A stretch of 64,000 nucleotides of DNA from contig NW_025813780.1 of assembly GCF_021917145.1 (NCBI RefSeq), positions 1-64,000 on the forward strand. The letters run 5' to 3'. This DNA is from Hypomesus transpacificus. Taxonomy: Eukaryota; Chordata; Actinopteri; Osmeriformes; Osmeridae. Numbering within the stretch: the first letter of the stretch is position 1; each line of letters begins with the position of its first letter. The position numbers and the translations under genes are program-made. This document shows, piece by piece, positions 22,121 through 35,851 of this stretch. Below the pieces are notes generated by a model, which had not been told where the DNA came from, ran no database searches, and saw only the letters and a program-made list of their open reading frames with translations.

Positions 22121-23346
22121 TTTATTTTTTTGTTCTCCGAGTAGTTTCACATGTACACTTGTAGACCCAGCCCTATTAAAAAATTATAATTTTACACAAG
22201 CTGTTTCTCAAGCTTGTGTGGAATTCCTATCCTACACTGATACTTTTGTACCTCATCACCTTTCATACACTTTTTATAAGTACACATTCAAGATGTACTT
22301 TTCAGTACCATTACTGAGGACACACACAGACACAGATACACATTTCTATGGTAACCTCTTTTTCTTTTTTTCTCCTTTTGTGTTCACATGATATACTTTG
22401 CTTGGGAAATCATTGGAAATCTTACATAAATCTGCATGTTACAAAAAGAAAAATGGAGCATGGAGCATTATTTTCTTCACACTATTTCAGATATATTACA
22501 AAAAAACAGAACTTGGCACCATTTTCTTCAAGTTTCAGTTTCTTCAAGCTGAACTGTGCGTAACGCCCTCTAAATGATTATCGATTTGATAAATAAAGAA
22601 CAGAGTAAAATATTGTGGAATTAGCTTGTATTTTGAGTGGCATCTGGAGTGGTGAGAATGGTTGACTGAACGATCGGAAAGGGATGACTTTCAGACCTGT
22701 CATTTGAACATATTTTCCTTCCTATATTTGTATCTCTTGACTGGTCCTGAGCGTAACGGCAGGCGTAACGGCAGGCGTAACGGCGGTAGAGGGACGGCAG
22801 AAAACAATAAACGATGAAGAAAAAGAGAGAGGCACATAGAAAATGAGATAGAGGAAGTGGTCATGTGGGATGTTTCTATGTCAAACCAAGTATCCTCTGT
22901 CTGACCCTTTCCCTAACCCTGATCTGGAGGTTGTACTGCATCACACTTTAGCTTAGGGAGGGGGGCATCTGAAGGTCAGGCCGTTTGTTTTAGGATCCAG
23001 CAGTAGTATGTTGGTTGGGTGTGTGAAGACCTTCTGCCTAAACAGATGCTGGGTTAATGGACATGGGGTGAAGACCATTAGGTTAAGGGCCATGGTATTG
23101 GGGGTTGGGAGGTATAATGTACCATATCAATGACTAGCCTTTCTCTTGGCATGGGCATAAGGGTGGCCATTAGAATGCTATGATACAGCTTCCTGAAAGG
23201 CATGAGTAAATAAACTTCAGTGTGGGAGTGTGGAGGGTAGAGGAGGGAGGCACTGAGGATCCATCCAAGCACACAAGCTGGCACCCTCTTTCTCTGGAGA
23301 GAGACACAGGGGGGATGGGCGGTGTGGTACCAGGGAAGGCTTAGTG
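22121..23346 (-). other. rab32: probable rab32 3' UTR with AATAAA signal
   Basis: The first AATAAA on the sense strand after the stop is at 22126-22121, giving a 3' UTR of about 1.2 kb. A short direct repeat (GGCAGGCGTAAC type, about 22753-22790) lies inside. The end is inferred. Confidence 0.5.
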
Positions 23347-23496
23347 CTAGCAGCATCCAGACTTGCTCTCAGCAGCTATGGTCTCCTGGTCCAGTTTGAT
23401 GCGTTCTCCGTTGCTCTCCTCATAGGGTAGCCCTTTATCGTTCAGCAGGATGTTCTCCACCAGGAAGCGTGCTGCCTCGTCCACGTTGATGTTGTC
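23347..23496 (-). CDS. rab32: rab32 exon 3 (hypervariable tail, stop)
   Basis: 49 codons begin [20 protein letters not shown] and end KSGCC followed by TAG at 23349-23347. The double-cysteine terminus is a prenylation site. Confidence 0.96.
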   Translation of the reverse strand, partial: DNINVDEAARFLVENILLNDKGLPYEESNGERIKLDQETIAAESKSGCC

Positions 23497-23908
23497 CTGG
23501 GGAAAAGGTCAGAAAAGGTCCAAGGTCAAATATGCAGAAATGGATGACATTAACCATGGTTCTATCTGCAAGCAGAAAAGTGTGCTTTGCCTCAAGTCTC
23601 AGACAGTTCTCGAGTGAAGCCTCCCTGTTTCCCGTCTGGAACAAAGACCATGATATTTTCCTGGCATTTTCACCCCAACGCTAAGTAGAAGTAGGTGTTT
23701 CCTCCTCAACCGTCATTAGCAAGAGACTGGGAGCCCTCAGAAGACCTTCACACTCACACACTAACAGGATTTACACTCCTACCATCTCCACATGATTCTT
23801 TCATGACTCCAGTGTAGCTCTTTATATTTCAGAGTGGGACAATCCAAGAGAGTAGGAGTGAGAGAGAGAAAAAGAGAGAGAGAGAGAGAGAGAAAGAGAC
23901 AGAGAGAC

Positions 23909-23997
<89 letters not shown>

Positions 23998-25276
23998 AAG
24001 AGACCAAGTTAACAGCTGGGTAAAATCAAACCCATCCCTCCTTTTGTCTTTCACTGGGAGTTCAGCACAAAGCTGTCATCCCTTTCTTTGGAGGAGTTAT
24101 GAAGTTATGAATATTAACGTGTCTCTGTGGGTACTAAGACTGACTGAGGGCCACTCCAGAGAGATAGGCCTATCCAGGGCATCTTAGGAATACTGAAACC
24201 CAGGGAAAGCATGTGACTGGACAACAAAGGCACGGAACTGAAATGATGGGTTGTGGGTTAGGGAGGTGGTGGGGGGGGGGGGGGGGGGCTCAAACATTTG
24301 ACCCTGGTAAAGACTCTGCTGGGCTTTGTTATGTTATTACTAGCTATGTTGTGTTATGTTATTACTAGTTATTACTAGTACCAGTGTAGGGAAATGTGTT
24401 GTCTTCTTCTGGGTTGGGTCTGGGATTATTGAAGTCTATAAGCATAACATATCTAAAGCCCTTTGTGATATTGCATGTGAAAATATAGCTGTACACAAAC
24501 ACAATCTGATTAGATATTTGATGATGTGTGATCAGTTTGTAGGGCCTATTTGGACAACCTTACACGGTCAAAGGAGTTTAGAAGAGTACACTACAATTAA
24601 ATAATGATGGGATGCAACCAGCCCACCGCCTGTCTGAAGAACGTCTTAGGCACAAGTGTCACAGGAAGTCACGTGACCTGTATGTCTTCCCCGCTCCCTG
24701 ACTCCCTGGGGGATATAGCTTGAGGCAGCCTTCTGCCCGCATGGCTGCCCGCACACACTGACACACATACATACAGTCTCTCACGTAAGATACTATGTTT
24801 AGCATGCCAATACACCCCTGCTACCCTCCTAACAGTACACAGAGACAGAGATATCTCAACAGTTTGACTACATTAAGGCTGTATACCGGTAGCCTGAATC
24901 TGTCATTCACCAAGATTGTTTATATGAGCTGTGTGTGAACTTACACATGTGTGTATAGAGTATACATTATTTATGCACACACAAATAAGCTATACACACC
25001 AAAACACAATATTGCAAAACTTGTGTATGTGTGTGTGCACAGCATGTGAGTGAACAGTATGTGTGTGACTTCTATAAGTCTGTGACTTATCTTGTCCTTC
25101 CTCATGTTTGGGTTGTTGTTTTGGGTCTGTTTTGTTTGGGTTGCATCAGTTGTCAGGTTGATCAGCTCCCGAGAGCTTTGTGTTTTTACATCATCCCTTC
25201 GTAAATCAGGAGAAGAGTAACAGTCCCAGATGAACAGAAGAGAGAGGGGGAACAGGGAACAGAGAGAGGAAGAGAG

Positions 25277-25342
<66 letters not shown>

Positions 25343-25356
25343 TGAGGGGAGAGAGA

Positions 25357-25392
<36 letters not shown>

Positions 25393-25438
25393 GAGAGAGA
25401 GAGAGAGGAGAGAGAGAGGAGAGAGAGAGAGTGTGAGA

Positions 25439-25536
<98 letters not shown>

Positions 25537-28500
25537 TGTAGGAAGGGGAGTAGGGCGTGTTAGTGGTACACAGGAAACTTTTGGTTAGAATAGGAAATTT
25601 CATCTTAAATAGATTAGATAATTACTCTGGAAATGTATGTAAAGTGTACATACACACAATGAACCAGACACAGAGATACCACAGACACTGAACTAGATGC
25701 AGGACACACACCAGGTGCCAGAAATTGTGAGGGCAGACTGACTTGCATTCCCTAATGGAGACATTCATCTCAGGAACATGTTTCGGCACATGCTGGGTAC
25801 TGGCAAACCTTCTGTCAGTCTCTCTCTCTCTGTTACACACACACACACAGTTGTAGGTGGCAAAAAAGGGAATACAGAAGCAGCAAGATTTCACATTCAA
25901 CGAAGCCTGAGAATAGGTCTCCCCGCAGTAGAGTATTTGTCGTTCTGATACAACTGATACTACTACTGTTAGGGCATGAGTTCAAACACCACCACCCTCC
26001 CCCCAACACACACACACACACAAAGATAAGTATATTTCTCAAGGTTCTAACAAGAGACAGAGATAAAGCACAGGTTCAGAGGTTATTCCCTGAGAAATGA
26101 CCCAGGGCGACTTCTCTCCTCACACCTGAAAGCAAACAGGATGTATTCCAGCAGCTCATGCTGCCTCGGCATCCTCAGCTGCATCCAACTGTATCACGAG
26201 AACGGAAGATGGAAGAGCAAAGGACTGAACTACACTATTCAGCACGGAAGCATTTTTGCCTATAGAAAAGAAAGATAGCAAGGAGCCTCCTTTGCTTTCA
26301 CGGGGTGGGCTTAAACTATCTTAAATCAACAGGCCTGTCTAAGTTCTTTCTGGTTCCAACACCTCAATAGTTTTAGACAAAGAAAGGCTGAGTCTATCCC
26401 AAAATCCACCCAAATTGAAGAGCCACACTGTTAGGTACTGTGGCACGGGGTCTCTGAACGAGTTCCCCAGGAGTCACTGGATCTCTGCTGTGTGTGTCAC
26501 TGTCACCTTTAACCCAAAGTAAAGACCCTGGACACAAACACACTTACAAAAATGCGTGTGTGTGCGTTTTATCATTTGAGAAGATACATTTTTAAAGGCT
26601 GATGGGGGTGCTTGACTTAGAGAGGTTGCCAGGCCTGGTGCAGAGGCTGTCAGGTGTGGGAGATCCTTCCAGGGAAGGACAGGAGCCATGCAGGGGAGCA
26701 TAGGACACTGATTTCCCCTGGGCTCGGGGCTAGTGGGGCCAGTGGAATCACAGTGACAGGGGACAAGCAGAAACCTACAGACTTCCAGGTGAACTGCCAC
26801 ACAAAGGCGGTCAGTCGCAAGCAAACGTGGATACACACACAAACCCACACACATGCAGTGTGCACACGTACACGTGCATTGCAGGCATGTAGAAGCAAGC
26901 GCACATGGGCATAAATGAACCCACAACCAGCCTTTTGCTGGTGGCCTCAGTTTAACCGATGTTCATATTTCCAAAGCAGGAAAGACTGCTAAACATTCCT
27001 CTCCGCATGTGCTCGCGTGAACGTGTCATGTTCTGATTCGAGAGGATACATATTCCCGGAGAGTAAAACTCTATGAAACTAGAGAGAGAACCTAAATATG
27101 ATTCGGCTGCTCAGTGATCTGAAACAGAACAAATTACATTTTCAATGTTTCCCGAGAGACTCAACCCAATAACAGCAAATACAATCCTATTACTGCCAGG
27201 CAGAGGGACCCGTAAACATGGCAAATCTTCTGAATGTTTTTAAGATGAGGAAACATTAAACGGGACAGCGTTTTATCACTGAGACGAAAACAAGAACCAC
27301 TATCATCGCATGCTGGCAACACCAGGCCATTATGCTGTCTCAGAGTAGCATTCAAAGTGGCATATTGGGAAATGCAGTTCCTTTTCTTCAGACTCACTTT
27401 CCTTGTAAATGTTGTACTATGACCCGCAGTACTACTAATTCGATTTGGCAGTACAAGGATTACGCTAGCAGATTTACCTAGTTAAAAGTATGGGTTTACA
27501 GTTACAGTTTATCACTTACCACTTTTATGATTAATGACTAGCTTTCTGCATAGTATATCATTCATGTGTGAAGCATGATTTCAACCTGTAAACTGCTGTT
27601 AATTATAACTGGGCCTTTTTGAGTACCGGTTTACCGTGAACAATGTGAGGTGGGTCAGCCATCTTAGATTTGCACTGTAAGTGCCAGAAAACTCTTCTGA
27701 GCAGAGAAAAGAGCAAAGCATTTGTGTTTGCAACTGAAGTTTGGTTGTTCAAATAGGAAACAAAAGCCTTTTTTTACACTCAAACCTTAGGCCCAGACGT
27801 AATCCACAACATGTGTTTTTGAGTGTTTGTGTGTGTCCGCAAGCCTGTGTACAAGCCAGTGTACATGTGGAAGTTATTATGCATGTGAGATGTGATTGTG
27901 TGGAAGTAAAGTATGTTATTTTGGGTGAGTGTGTGTGTATGTGAGTGAGAGTGTAATTGTGAGTGCATACTTGAGTCTGACTCACCTTGGCAGAGGTCTC
28001 AAACCAGCCCAGGAAGCCAGTCTCTTTGCAGAAGTTGTCCATGAGAGAGGTGCTGTTGGAGTTCTCCTTCTTCTGATCACACTTATTGGCCAGCAGCACC
28101 GAGGGTATAGGGCTGCCATTGGCCAGTTTCACCTTGCTGTCTAGGTCATGCTTCCACTTGGACACAGCCTCAAACGTGGAGCCCCTCGTGACATCGAACA
28201 CCACAAAGGCTCCCACTGCCTCCTTGTAGTACACCCTCGTCATGTTCCCGAAGCGCTCCTGACCTGAAGGGGAGGCAGGCACACCGCTATTCATCACACA
28301 CACGAACAATGATCCAGTTCCAGTAGATCATGGACTAAAGAGGAACGCAAAAGGGCAGCAAGAGTTCAAACAATTAGAGGATTATGTATGAAGCCAGATC
28401 AAGCAGATAGTGGTAGAGTTTTAGGGGGAGCTATCCTCGCCGGCATGATCTCAGAAGCCGTCTGCTTCATCTCAAACATGGTTCACACACATCCGACGTC

Positions 28501-30630
28501 AGATATCAATCTATCTGCCCTGGTTCCACAGCATTCCACAACAAGGCCATTATGTGTATGTGATTGATTACTTTGCCTGGGGACATTTCTGTCCACCAAC
28601 CATGTGTTAATATCTCACGGGATCCGCATTTGAGTTTCTTGGAAGAGCCCATGCAGTTAGAATCTCTCTGTTTCGTGAATTGAAGCATTGGGCTTGGAAC
28701 GAGAAATGAGGGAGGATGGTATCACACAGGGGGGTTTTTAGGAGGAAAGCAAAAAATCGCCTAGTTTGGGGCTTACTGTAGACTTGACCGGACATTAATT
28801 CCATCTCCGTCCCAAAACGGCGTGCTAACAGGGTTTTTTTCGAGGACTTGAAGAAAGATGACGAGAACGCGCTTTCTTGACCCACTTTCTGTAATTTGTC
28901 ATCACTGTAATCCGAAGAGACAAGTCAAAAGAAATCTGCCATGATAATGAACCCATTCTCTGTATTCATGCCCTGAAATCTGTGTCGATGTTTCACAAAG
29001 TCAAAGCAAGGGGAATTACCAGTGGGATCCTGGGTGTCACTATCAATCTGAGACAAACTCTACTCATACAGCCACATCACTTCAGAGATCAGATTTTTTT
29101 TGTCCTTATCGCTTCCGACTGTCTCCTGGTGAATGCCCTTGTGGTTTTGTGATTTGGATATTGATATTGTTGATGTGACTGGTGTTGTGGATATGTGTCT
29201 GTGGAGAATGTGGAACATAAAGAATAACTGACAACAGCTAATAGGACTTCCGCTACGTATGAGACAAATCAGACAAATAAACCACGCCCAGATGAATTTG
29301 CACAAAAGGGAACTGGACAAAAACTGTAAGAGGAAGCAGGTTTTTGAGTTGATGTGGAAGATTTCTTCTGTTCCCTCATCCGTGAAGTGATTGTGCTCTG
29401 AGGCGGTGAATCTTTGGTCGGGGAGTTCAACGTGACGACGTTACCTCCGTTTTACCTGTCTGGGGTCACACCTCCACCCCCCCCCCAACCCCCACCCTAC
29501 CTCTCTGATCAGCACCTCTTGACTTCGCCCCTTGGATCCCAACACTTCCTGGAAACACGTCGACCCCTGTGTGCCCCTGGCGTCCTCAGCCGTGTCAGGC
29601 TGTGTGTGTGAAAGACTGACTGACTGACTGTTCCGCAAGATGAGGAAAAACCCTACGCTCCATTGAACACTACCTGCCCCACCGCCTCACCGGGGAGACA
29701 GAAACACAGGTCCAAAGCTGAAGCTGACAGGAACAGACAGAGCTGTGATCATCTCCCCACCCCCACCCCTTGTCAGACTGCTCTTTGACAGATACACACA
29801 TCCTTCTCTCCCTGGAATGGTTATCTGAAGAACATTGAGGAAGCCTCAATCTTTAGATTGAGGCAGTGGTGACCTCTGATTGGGTATCTGAGAATGATTT
29901 CATAGGTTCCATCAATTCAATGTCCAACGTCTAGATCCAATTTTTCAACAACATCCAACTCCTTTACACGGCAATCCACACAGTGAAAGAATAACTTTTT
30001 AAACACATTGCCCCGTGAATAGCCTATTAAAGTATCAACAGTGGTGTAGAGAACTGATCATGTAAACTGACATTTCAAGCACAGCTGAGATCCATTGACT
30101 CACGGCTACTTCTCGATGTAAACTCGAAGAAAGAACCTGACTATTATGTCTGAAAGCGGCCGATAAATTGCCAGCATGCGGCAGCATTTAAAAATGGCTG
30201 CCCTCAAAACTGTCTATTCACAAGTGTGACATTCTTTCCGCACCACACTTAATTCAATCAGAGATAACCAACTCAGGTTTCAGTGCTCTACCCACATCCC
30301 TGTTCAGTTCGGCAGAGTGAAAGAGACGGAATTAAGAAAGGGGTTTGAGGAACCGTGATGGCTGCTACCCCTCCCGCAGTTTCACTTCATTATATAGTTA
30401 CCCAGGCGCTTGGTGACACTGCGACTCAGAGCGGGTGTGAGGGAGGGACTGAATACACTGCGGAGCCTACAGGCCTGCCAGTAATTGCTCATAATTGAGT
30501 GTCTAAATTTAGTCGCTTTAACCCCAGGTGAATCATCCAGGGGCACAACACAGTAGGACACTGGGACAGAGAGCCAATGGATTGAAAAAAGGCTTTAATT
30601 TCCAGGCCTCTTGGTTCTCAGCAGAGAGAA

Positions 30631-30716
<86 letters not shown>

Positions 30717-33700
30717 GGCTTTGAAAGAGCACAGAGATTAAAACAGAAAAGAGGAAGCTTATTTCAGGGGGTTTTCATGTAAAAATGTTAATGGCTTTTA
30801 ATTGGCAGCCTCGTCTAAGTGCAGGCTAGACACCACAAAACCTCTTGAATGGCTATTGGGCTATCAAATATCATCTGAACAAACACTCTCTAATATTTTA
30901 CAAATGTCAGCTATTGATTAGGAGAAGCAGGAGAGCAATGTTGGAGCTTTTGTGAAAAGCTTGGGAGGGGGAAAAACAAAGTAAAGTGTTTTTTTTCCCA
31001 TCTCTTGATGAAGCTTTTTCTAGCTTGACGCTATAGTGAAAAGAAATAGACCAGAAAGGCCAGGTGTGTGATTGTGAGCTTCAGAACCTCCTAATTGACA
31101 TCTGCTCTGCAGTGAACAGTGGAGGAAACGCATGATAGAAACAGACCTTGTCTGTGCCTCAGTTCTCTCACCTACAAACAGGGTTTAGTACATACTAGCA
31201 CGGTACAAACAAAGGTGTGCTCTGAGCACGACTATCATTCTCAACAGTGAGCTGGAGGATCCAGTTATGCAACATACTCTACACATATGACCATGACGAC
31301 TGTATGTCAGATTTGCTCATTTCCGTTTTAGTTACTTCAATTGTGATGGCAACATAAAACATGTACCTGGCCTTGGAAATGCTATGAAGCATGTGTGTAC
31401 GAGTGTGTTTGTGGGTGTCAATATCAAACTCCAATGGGTGCCACTCTGATTTTAGGATCAATATGCCTTTCTGCTTTTGCTATTCTGAAGAGGAAGTCTT
31501 CAGTCTGTAGAAATTTCCCCCCCCAAGGGAAACTAGTGAGCATGGCTCTCCGTGCTCGATTAAACTGATCAATAACACACACGCTTGGTGCAGGCATAAC
31601 ACATAAATGATTCTTGACTTAAAGGGTGACCTCTATTTCACAGCAGAACCTTGTGGCAGGGGACAATAGCTAGTTTATGAGGACAAATGAGAATCATAAG
31701 TGCTGTATTGGAGAAGACAAAGACTGTTTCTAACTTAATCTACATGAGACACAGGACAGGAGGTCTGTTTTGACTTGCTTAATACCGCTAGGAAATGGTT
31801 TAAACTACTTCATTAGTTTGTTCTAGCAGAGGACATCAGCTATTCATATTGGTACTTAAGGCGGTACATTTCGCAGGAATGACAAGGAAGCAGCAGAATT
31901 TACGATGACTTAATCAGCCTTTAAGATGATAAGATCATCAAGGTCAACAGTGAAACACAAAGGTGCTAGAAAGCCCAAGGAAACTCCTTCACTGCCTTTC
32001 ACTTTCAGTCTTCCAGGAGCAGGTATTTATGTTGGTCACTGAAAACTTTGCAGGGAATTTTTGCACATTCACGTTTTCCTACGTAGGAAGAGGAAGGTGT
32101 TTACTTCACAAACAGACTAAGGTGAGGGCGTCCATTTCTTTTCACCTTAATCCTTGTGGGAGTTTGTTGTTATAGACTGAAAGAGAGAAAGCGAGAGAGA
32201 GAGGGACTGCTCTTCATCCAGAGCCCTAGCAACCAGAGTTTCGTCTGGTCGTGGTCATAATGATATCTGCAGGCGGGTTACCATGGAAACTGTCCAAGCC
32301 AGACGCGGCAGAGGCAACAGCGGCAGTCTCTCTCTGTTATTCTGAGGCGTCTGGGCTGCGAAACCACGCAACGCCTCTACAACGCTTGAAAGACGTCGGC
32401 ACCGGAGGAACCCATGACCATTTATGGTTTTAGCGCTTTACGTTAGTACAGTCCTGGCCCTGAAACAAAGCCCCTGAACTCATGATTCCCCCACATGCCT
32501 ACATTCCACTGGGCAGCTCATGAGGAAGTGTTTGCTACTTACTACAGTCCCAAAGAACCTTTCTAAAACAATCCCTCATTCCAACTAAGTAAAAACCAAG
32601 CTAGCTTTAGGCTTTCCTCCCTCAGAGTGTTTTTTCTCACCATTCCATCCTTCCCCCACTCAGCCACCCCCCATAGTGCATGAGTGAAGTAGCCATTCTC
32701 TCACAATTTCTAAATCCTTGGCACAAGGCTCAGGCTTACTTACTTCACAGCAACATGGTGGTAATCATCCTGTCCTTGCTTCAGACAAGCCCAGAAGAGG
32801 CCAGCTATTCTGGGCCAGAGGGGGCGGGCAAGTCCCAGGCTTCACACTGACTTCCAATGGGCATCCATCTTCCACTAGGCCCTGATTACTATCATTCCAT
32901 CCCCCCGATGGTAATCATTATTGGAAAGTAAAGACAACTGTAACGTTGAGCCTCAGTGTAGCCATAGAGACATTTTTCTGCTCGATTAAAGGACTTAATG
33001 ATGGGACATAATGACCTGAGGCGAAACACACCTCAGGGCTCCACTCTCTTTCACTCTGTCACTCTTTTTCTAAGTCCTCTTTATCCTCAGAGTACCTCCA
33101 GGCTAGGCCTCACTGTAGGTGCGAATGATGCGTCTGAGTGTGTGTGCATGTGTGTGTGTTTTACCCCAGAGCTCATCCGATAGGGATATCTGAAAGTGCG
33201 TTTTCTCTCACAGCTTGTCTCTATGAATGATATCAGTGAAAGCAAAGGAGTGTGTGTGTGTGTGTGTGTGTTATTTACCCTCACAGCTCCCTCTGATAGA
33301 GTGCTCTCCGTCTGTGTCAGGCTGCCTCCGCTGGCAGGCCTCCTGGACGTCGTGGCGTACGGTAGTGTCTGGACCTACACAGGCACAACCGCCGCCACGC
33401 CAGGAATACACACGCCGTCCCATTGCCGATCTGAATAAGTGACAGACACGCCGGTTGTTCTGACGGCCTCACTCTCTTGTTGCACCGCAAGGAGGTATCA
33501 GTCGGAAAACAGCAGTGTCTACCCTCCCTGTGTCTGTCTATCTGTCTGTGTAGACACCAGCCTGTCTGCCTTTATCTCACATTGTCACACATTTATGAGA
33601 GGGCATTATTCTGAGGATGAAACCCTGTAAAGATGGGGTATGATCTCAACTGAGATATAAATGACACACATGTACACATACACATACATCAAGTCACCCC

Positions 33701-35393
33701 CTCTCCCCCCCTCTCCCCCAGCCCCTGACTGGTGCTCATGTTTAACTTGTTTGGTTCTCGGCAGCCTGACAAAGTCACGCTTTCCTGCTACAGAAAGCAG
33801 ACACACATCCTGATGGCAATTTAACCATTACTCATTACCATTCATTGGGGGAGCCCAATTGGCAGACTGCATTACTGTCACCAGTGCATAGTCTTTGTGC
33901 TGAACAGCAGGGAGACTGAGAAGTATTTGCTGAGGAGAAACGGGTGATGTACGAGCCAGGGCTATGTATTGGTTCTGACACAGTGTGATGTATGAGTGAG
34001 GAATGATGAGGCCTGCTTCATCCCCAATACCAAACAACCATTTCAGAGCATTGAACAATACACAAACAAATACAATCACAACCACACACCGAAAACACAT
34101 TTGACGCATTCTAAATATCTCTTGGGCAGACACAGACCCACGAACACACTTTACTTTTTGTTCCTGTTAAATCTCACGCAAGAAGAAATACAACTAAAAG
34201 CACTGGAATATCAACATTGAGAAGGCGCTTTTAGGAAAGGAGTAGCTCACCATCGTACACACCATTGAGGCGCATGAGACTGCTGTTACTGTAAAAACAC
34301 TTAACTCTACCTGCGGTAATGCATCATACTTTTACAGTACACTCTGTACTGTAGAATATTTTGCTGACTCATACGGGCCAGGTATGCGCCAAACCTATTA
34401 AAGTATGTGTGTTTTACCTAACGTGGGCCTATGTTTAGTTTTGACAGGTCTTTGATGTGAAGTTTTAATAAAGCATTCATACATTACTACTCCAAACCCT
34501 ATGGAGTGAAAACTTATCTTGGTTTATCAAGTGGTTTAGCCTAACGTATTATTTCAGAAACTTCATCCCACTTTAGACAAGGTATTCACACCTACATGCC
34601 ATTCAATTAACAGATAGGAGAAAGACTCTTTAAGTGAACGTTTGGTATATTGAAGTTTCTGCTGCCATTAATCTTCTCGGAATGCGTTGCCAACTGCAGG
34701 ATTGAAGCAGGATTTCAGTGACTGCGACTATCTCGTCATGAGTTTCTGCGCACGGGACGGGCGCCCGAGCTACCAGCCCATAACATGACCTACATTCCGT
34801 TGGCAATTATGTTCACTAATGTAATCATAACTGGAAAACAACAAAACAAAAACGGAATAACTAAAGTTCAATATTTCCCGTCTGTCTGGAATAGGCTACC
34901 TGCACTTATAGTGAAAGGGTTATTTGTAGGCTTTTCAGAAATGTTCTTATGGAAAACCCAAAGTCACTATTTACAGTAGCCTCAAGGGAGATCGCTCATG
35001 GTTTCACGAGCGCCTGTGAATTTCAAGGCAATTGCCTTTGGGCTACTGCGCTGTCACCGCACATAAGCAAATGTTAAAATACGAATAATCTGTTTCACAG
35101 AACAAGTGTGAACATAACTAAAACATTCAAACAGTTTTCATTATTCTAAATTATACAACAAGGAAGAACATCATCTTACCTGCGATATCCCATAGCTGTA
35201 ACCTCACCAATGTTTTGCTGTCCCAGTTGATAACTTTGAGCGCAAAGTCAACCCCGATAGTGGCTCTGTAGTGCTGGGAGAAAAGCTGATGGACGTAACG
35301 TTTAATGATGCTGGTCTTTCCCACGCCTAATTCCCCAATCACCAGCACTTTGAATAAGTATTCCTTACACTCCGATACCGACCCTCCCGCCAT
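23347..35393 (-). CDS. rab32: rab32, Ras-related GTPase Rab32 (complete, 3 coding exons)
   Basis: Rab32 is a small GTPase that directs traffic to melanosomes and other lysosome-related organelles, acts at mitochondria-ER contacts, and has been described as an A-kinase anchor. The three exons give 213 residues (human 225; the N-terminal extension before the GTPase core is shorter). Visible motifs: P-loop GELGVGKTS (20-28), effector-loop Thr45 in [17 protein letters not shown] (68-76, with Ile where most Rabs have Thr, a mark of the Rab32/38 group), NKCD (131-134), ETSAK (160-164) and a C-terminal Cys-Cys (212-213) for geranylgeranylation. The C-terminal [13 protein letters not shown] matches Rab32, not Rab38 (which ends CAKS), and the adgb/grm1 neighbours agree. 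I cannot tell whether this is one of two teleost copies. Confidence 0.96.
23857..24000. repeat. (GA)n microsatellite, rab32 intron 2
   Basis: GA run of about 140 bases with AAAGAGAC interruptions at the left. Confidence 0.95.
25259..25535. repeat. long (GA)n tract, rab32 intron 2
   Basis: About 275 bases of GA with GTGTGAG and GGAG interruptions. Confidence 0.95.
27986..28263 (-). CDS. rab32: rab32 exon 2 (switch II to ETSAK)
   Basis: 92 codons begin [20 protein letters not shown] and include [15 protein letters not shown] and GWFETSAK. The acceptor is CCCCTTCAG and the donor is AAG|GTGAGT. The region between NKCD and ETSAK carries a fish-specific Asn/Ser-rich stretch. Confidence 0.97.
28264..35179. 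other. rab32 intron 1
   Basis: 6.9 kb without a recognised gene or RNA. It contains a GA array (30630-30718), short GT tracts near 33130-33270, and a short hairpin at 29843-29864. Confidence 0.65.
30630..30718. repeat. (GA)n microsatellite followed by G run, rab32 intron 1
   Basis: A GA run of about 75 bases ends in a G run of about 13. Confidence 0.95.
35180..35393 (-). CDS. rab32: rab32 exon 1 (start codon, P-loop)
   Basis: The chosen start is ATG at 35393 ([20 protein letters not shown]), because human Rab32 also begins MAGG. An in-frame ATG eight codons upstream (35417) gives an unlikely extension. The exon ends GCAG|GTAAGA within the Gly codon of WDIAG. Confidence 0.95.
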
Positions 35394-35851
35394 GGTGTGA
35401 AATTGCCGCAGTTGCAATTTGTCAACTTTCTAAGTCCTGTACTTCCTTTTTTCTTCACAGATGTTGGAAACAGTCTGACGGTTTTGAAAATGGGCTAAAG
35501 AGCTGTAATAGTGCTCTAGCTTTCCTTCCTCCTCCTACTTACCAAACCACCTGATAAGTCATAGGACCCGGAAATATGTTGGTTTATAGGCCTACTGTAG
35601 TTTTCAGACAATCCTTTCACATTTACAAAACATTTTACCCATGGTCATTCTTTTCCCTCGAGTAGAACTGGCACACTCGGGCTGACTGTATTGTATTTGT
35701 AAGTCAAACACATTGAATATGGTTCAATATAAAAATCGACACAATCGAAATACTATTGTTTCTATTCACGCAGACGCAGTCCAATGCATTATTTTAATCG
35801 TTACAGCATGGACTCGTGGAATCGAATGTAATCTTACTATAAAATGTTTTT
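35394..35851. promoter_or_regulatory. rab32 5' UTR and promoter region, grm1-rab32 spacer
   Basis: If grm1 ends at the AATAAA at 35857-35852, the rab32 start codon lies less than 0.5 kb downstream on the same strand, so this spacer must hold the rab32 promoter. I see no TATA box in a convincing position. Confidence 0.4.

Larger units (their letters stand above)
23497..27985. other. rab32 intron 2
   Basis: 4.5 kb without a recognised gene. It contains GA arrays (23857-24000 and 25259-25535), a G18 run (about 24271-24288) and short AC tracts. Confidence 0.7.

Noticed and set aside
23347..35393. Identification as rab38
   Set aside because: The C-terminal sequence ends in Cys-Cys with a Rab32-type tail, and the adgb/grm1 neighbourhood fits RAB32.
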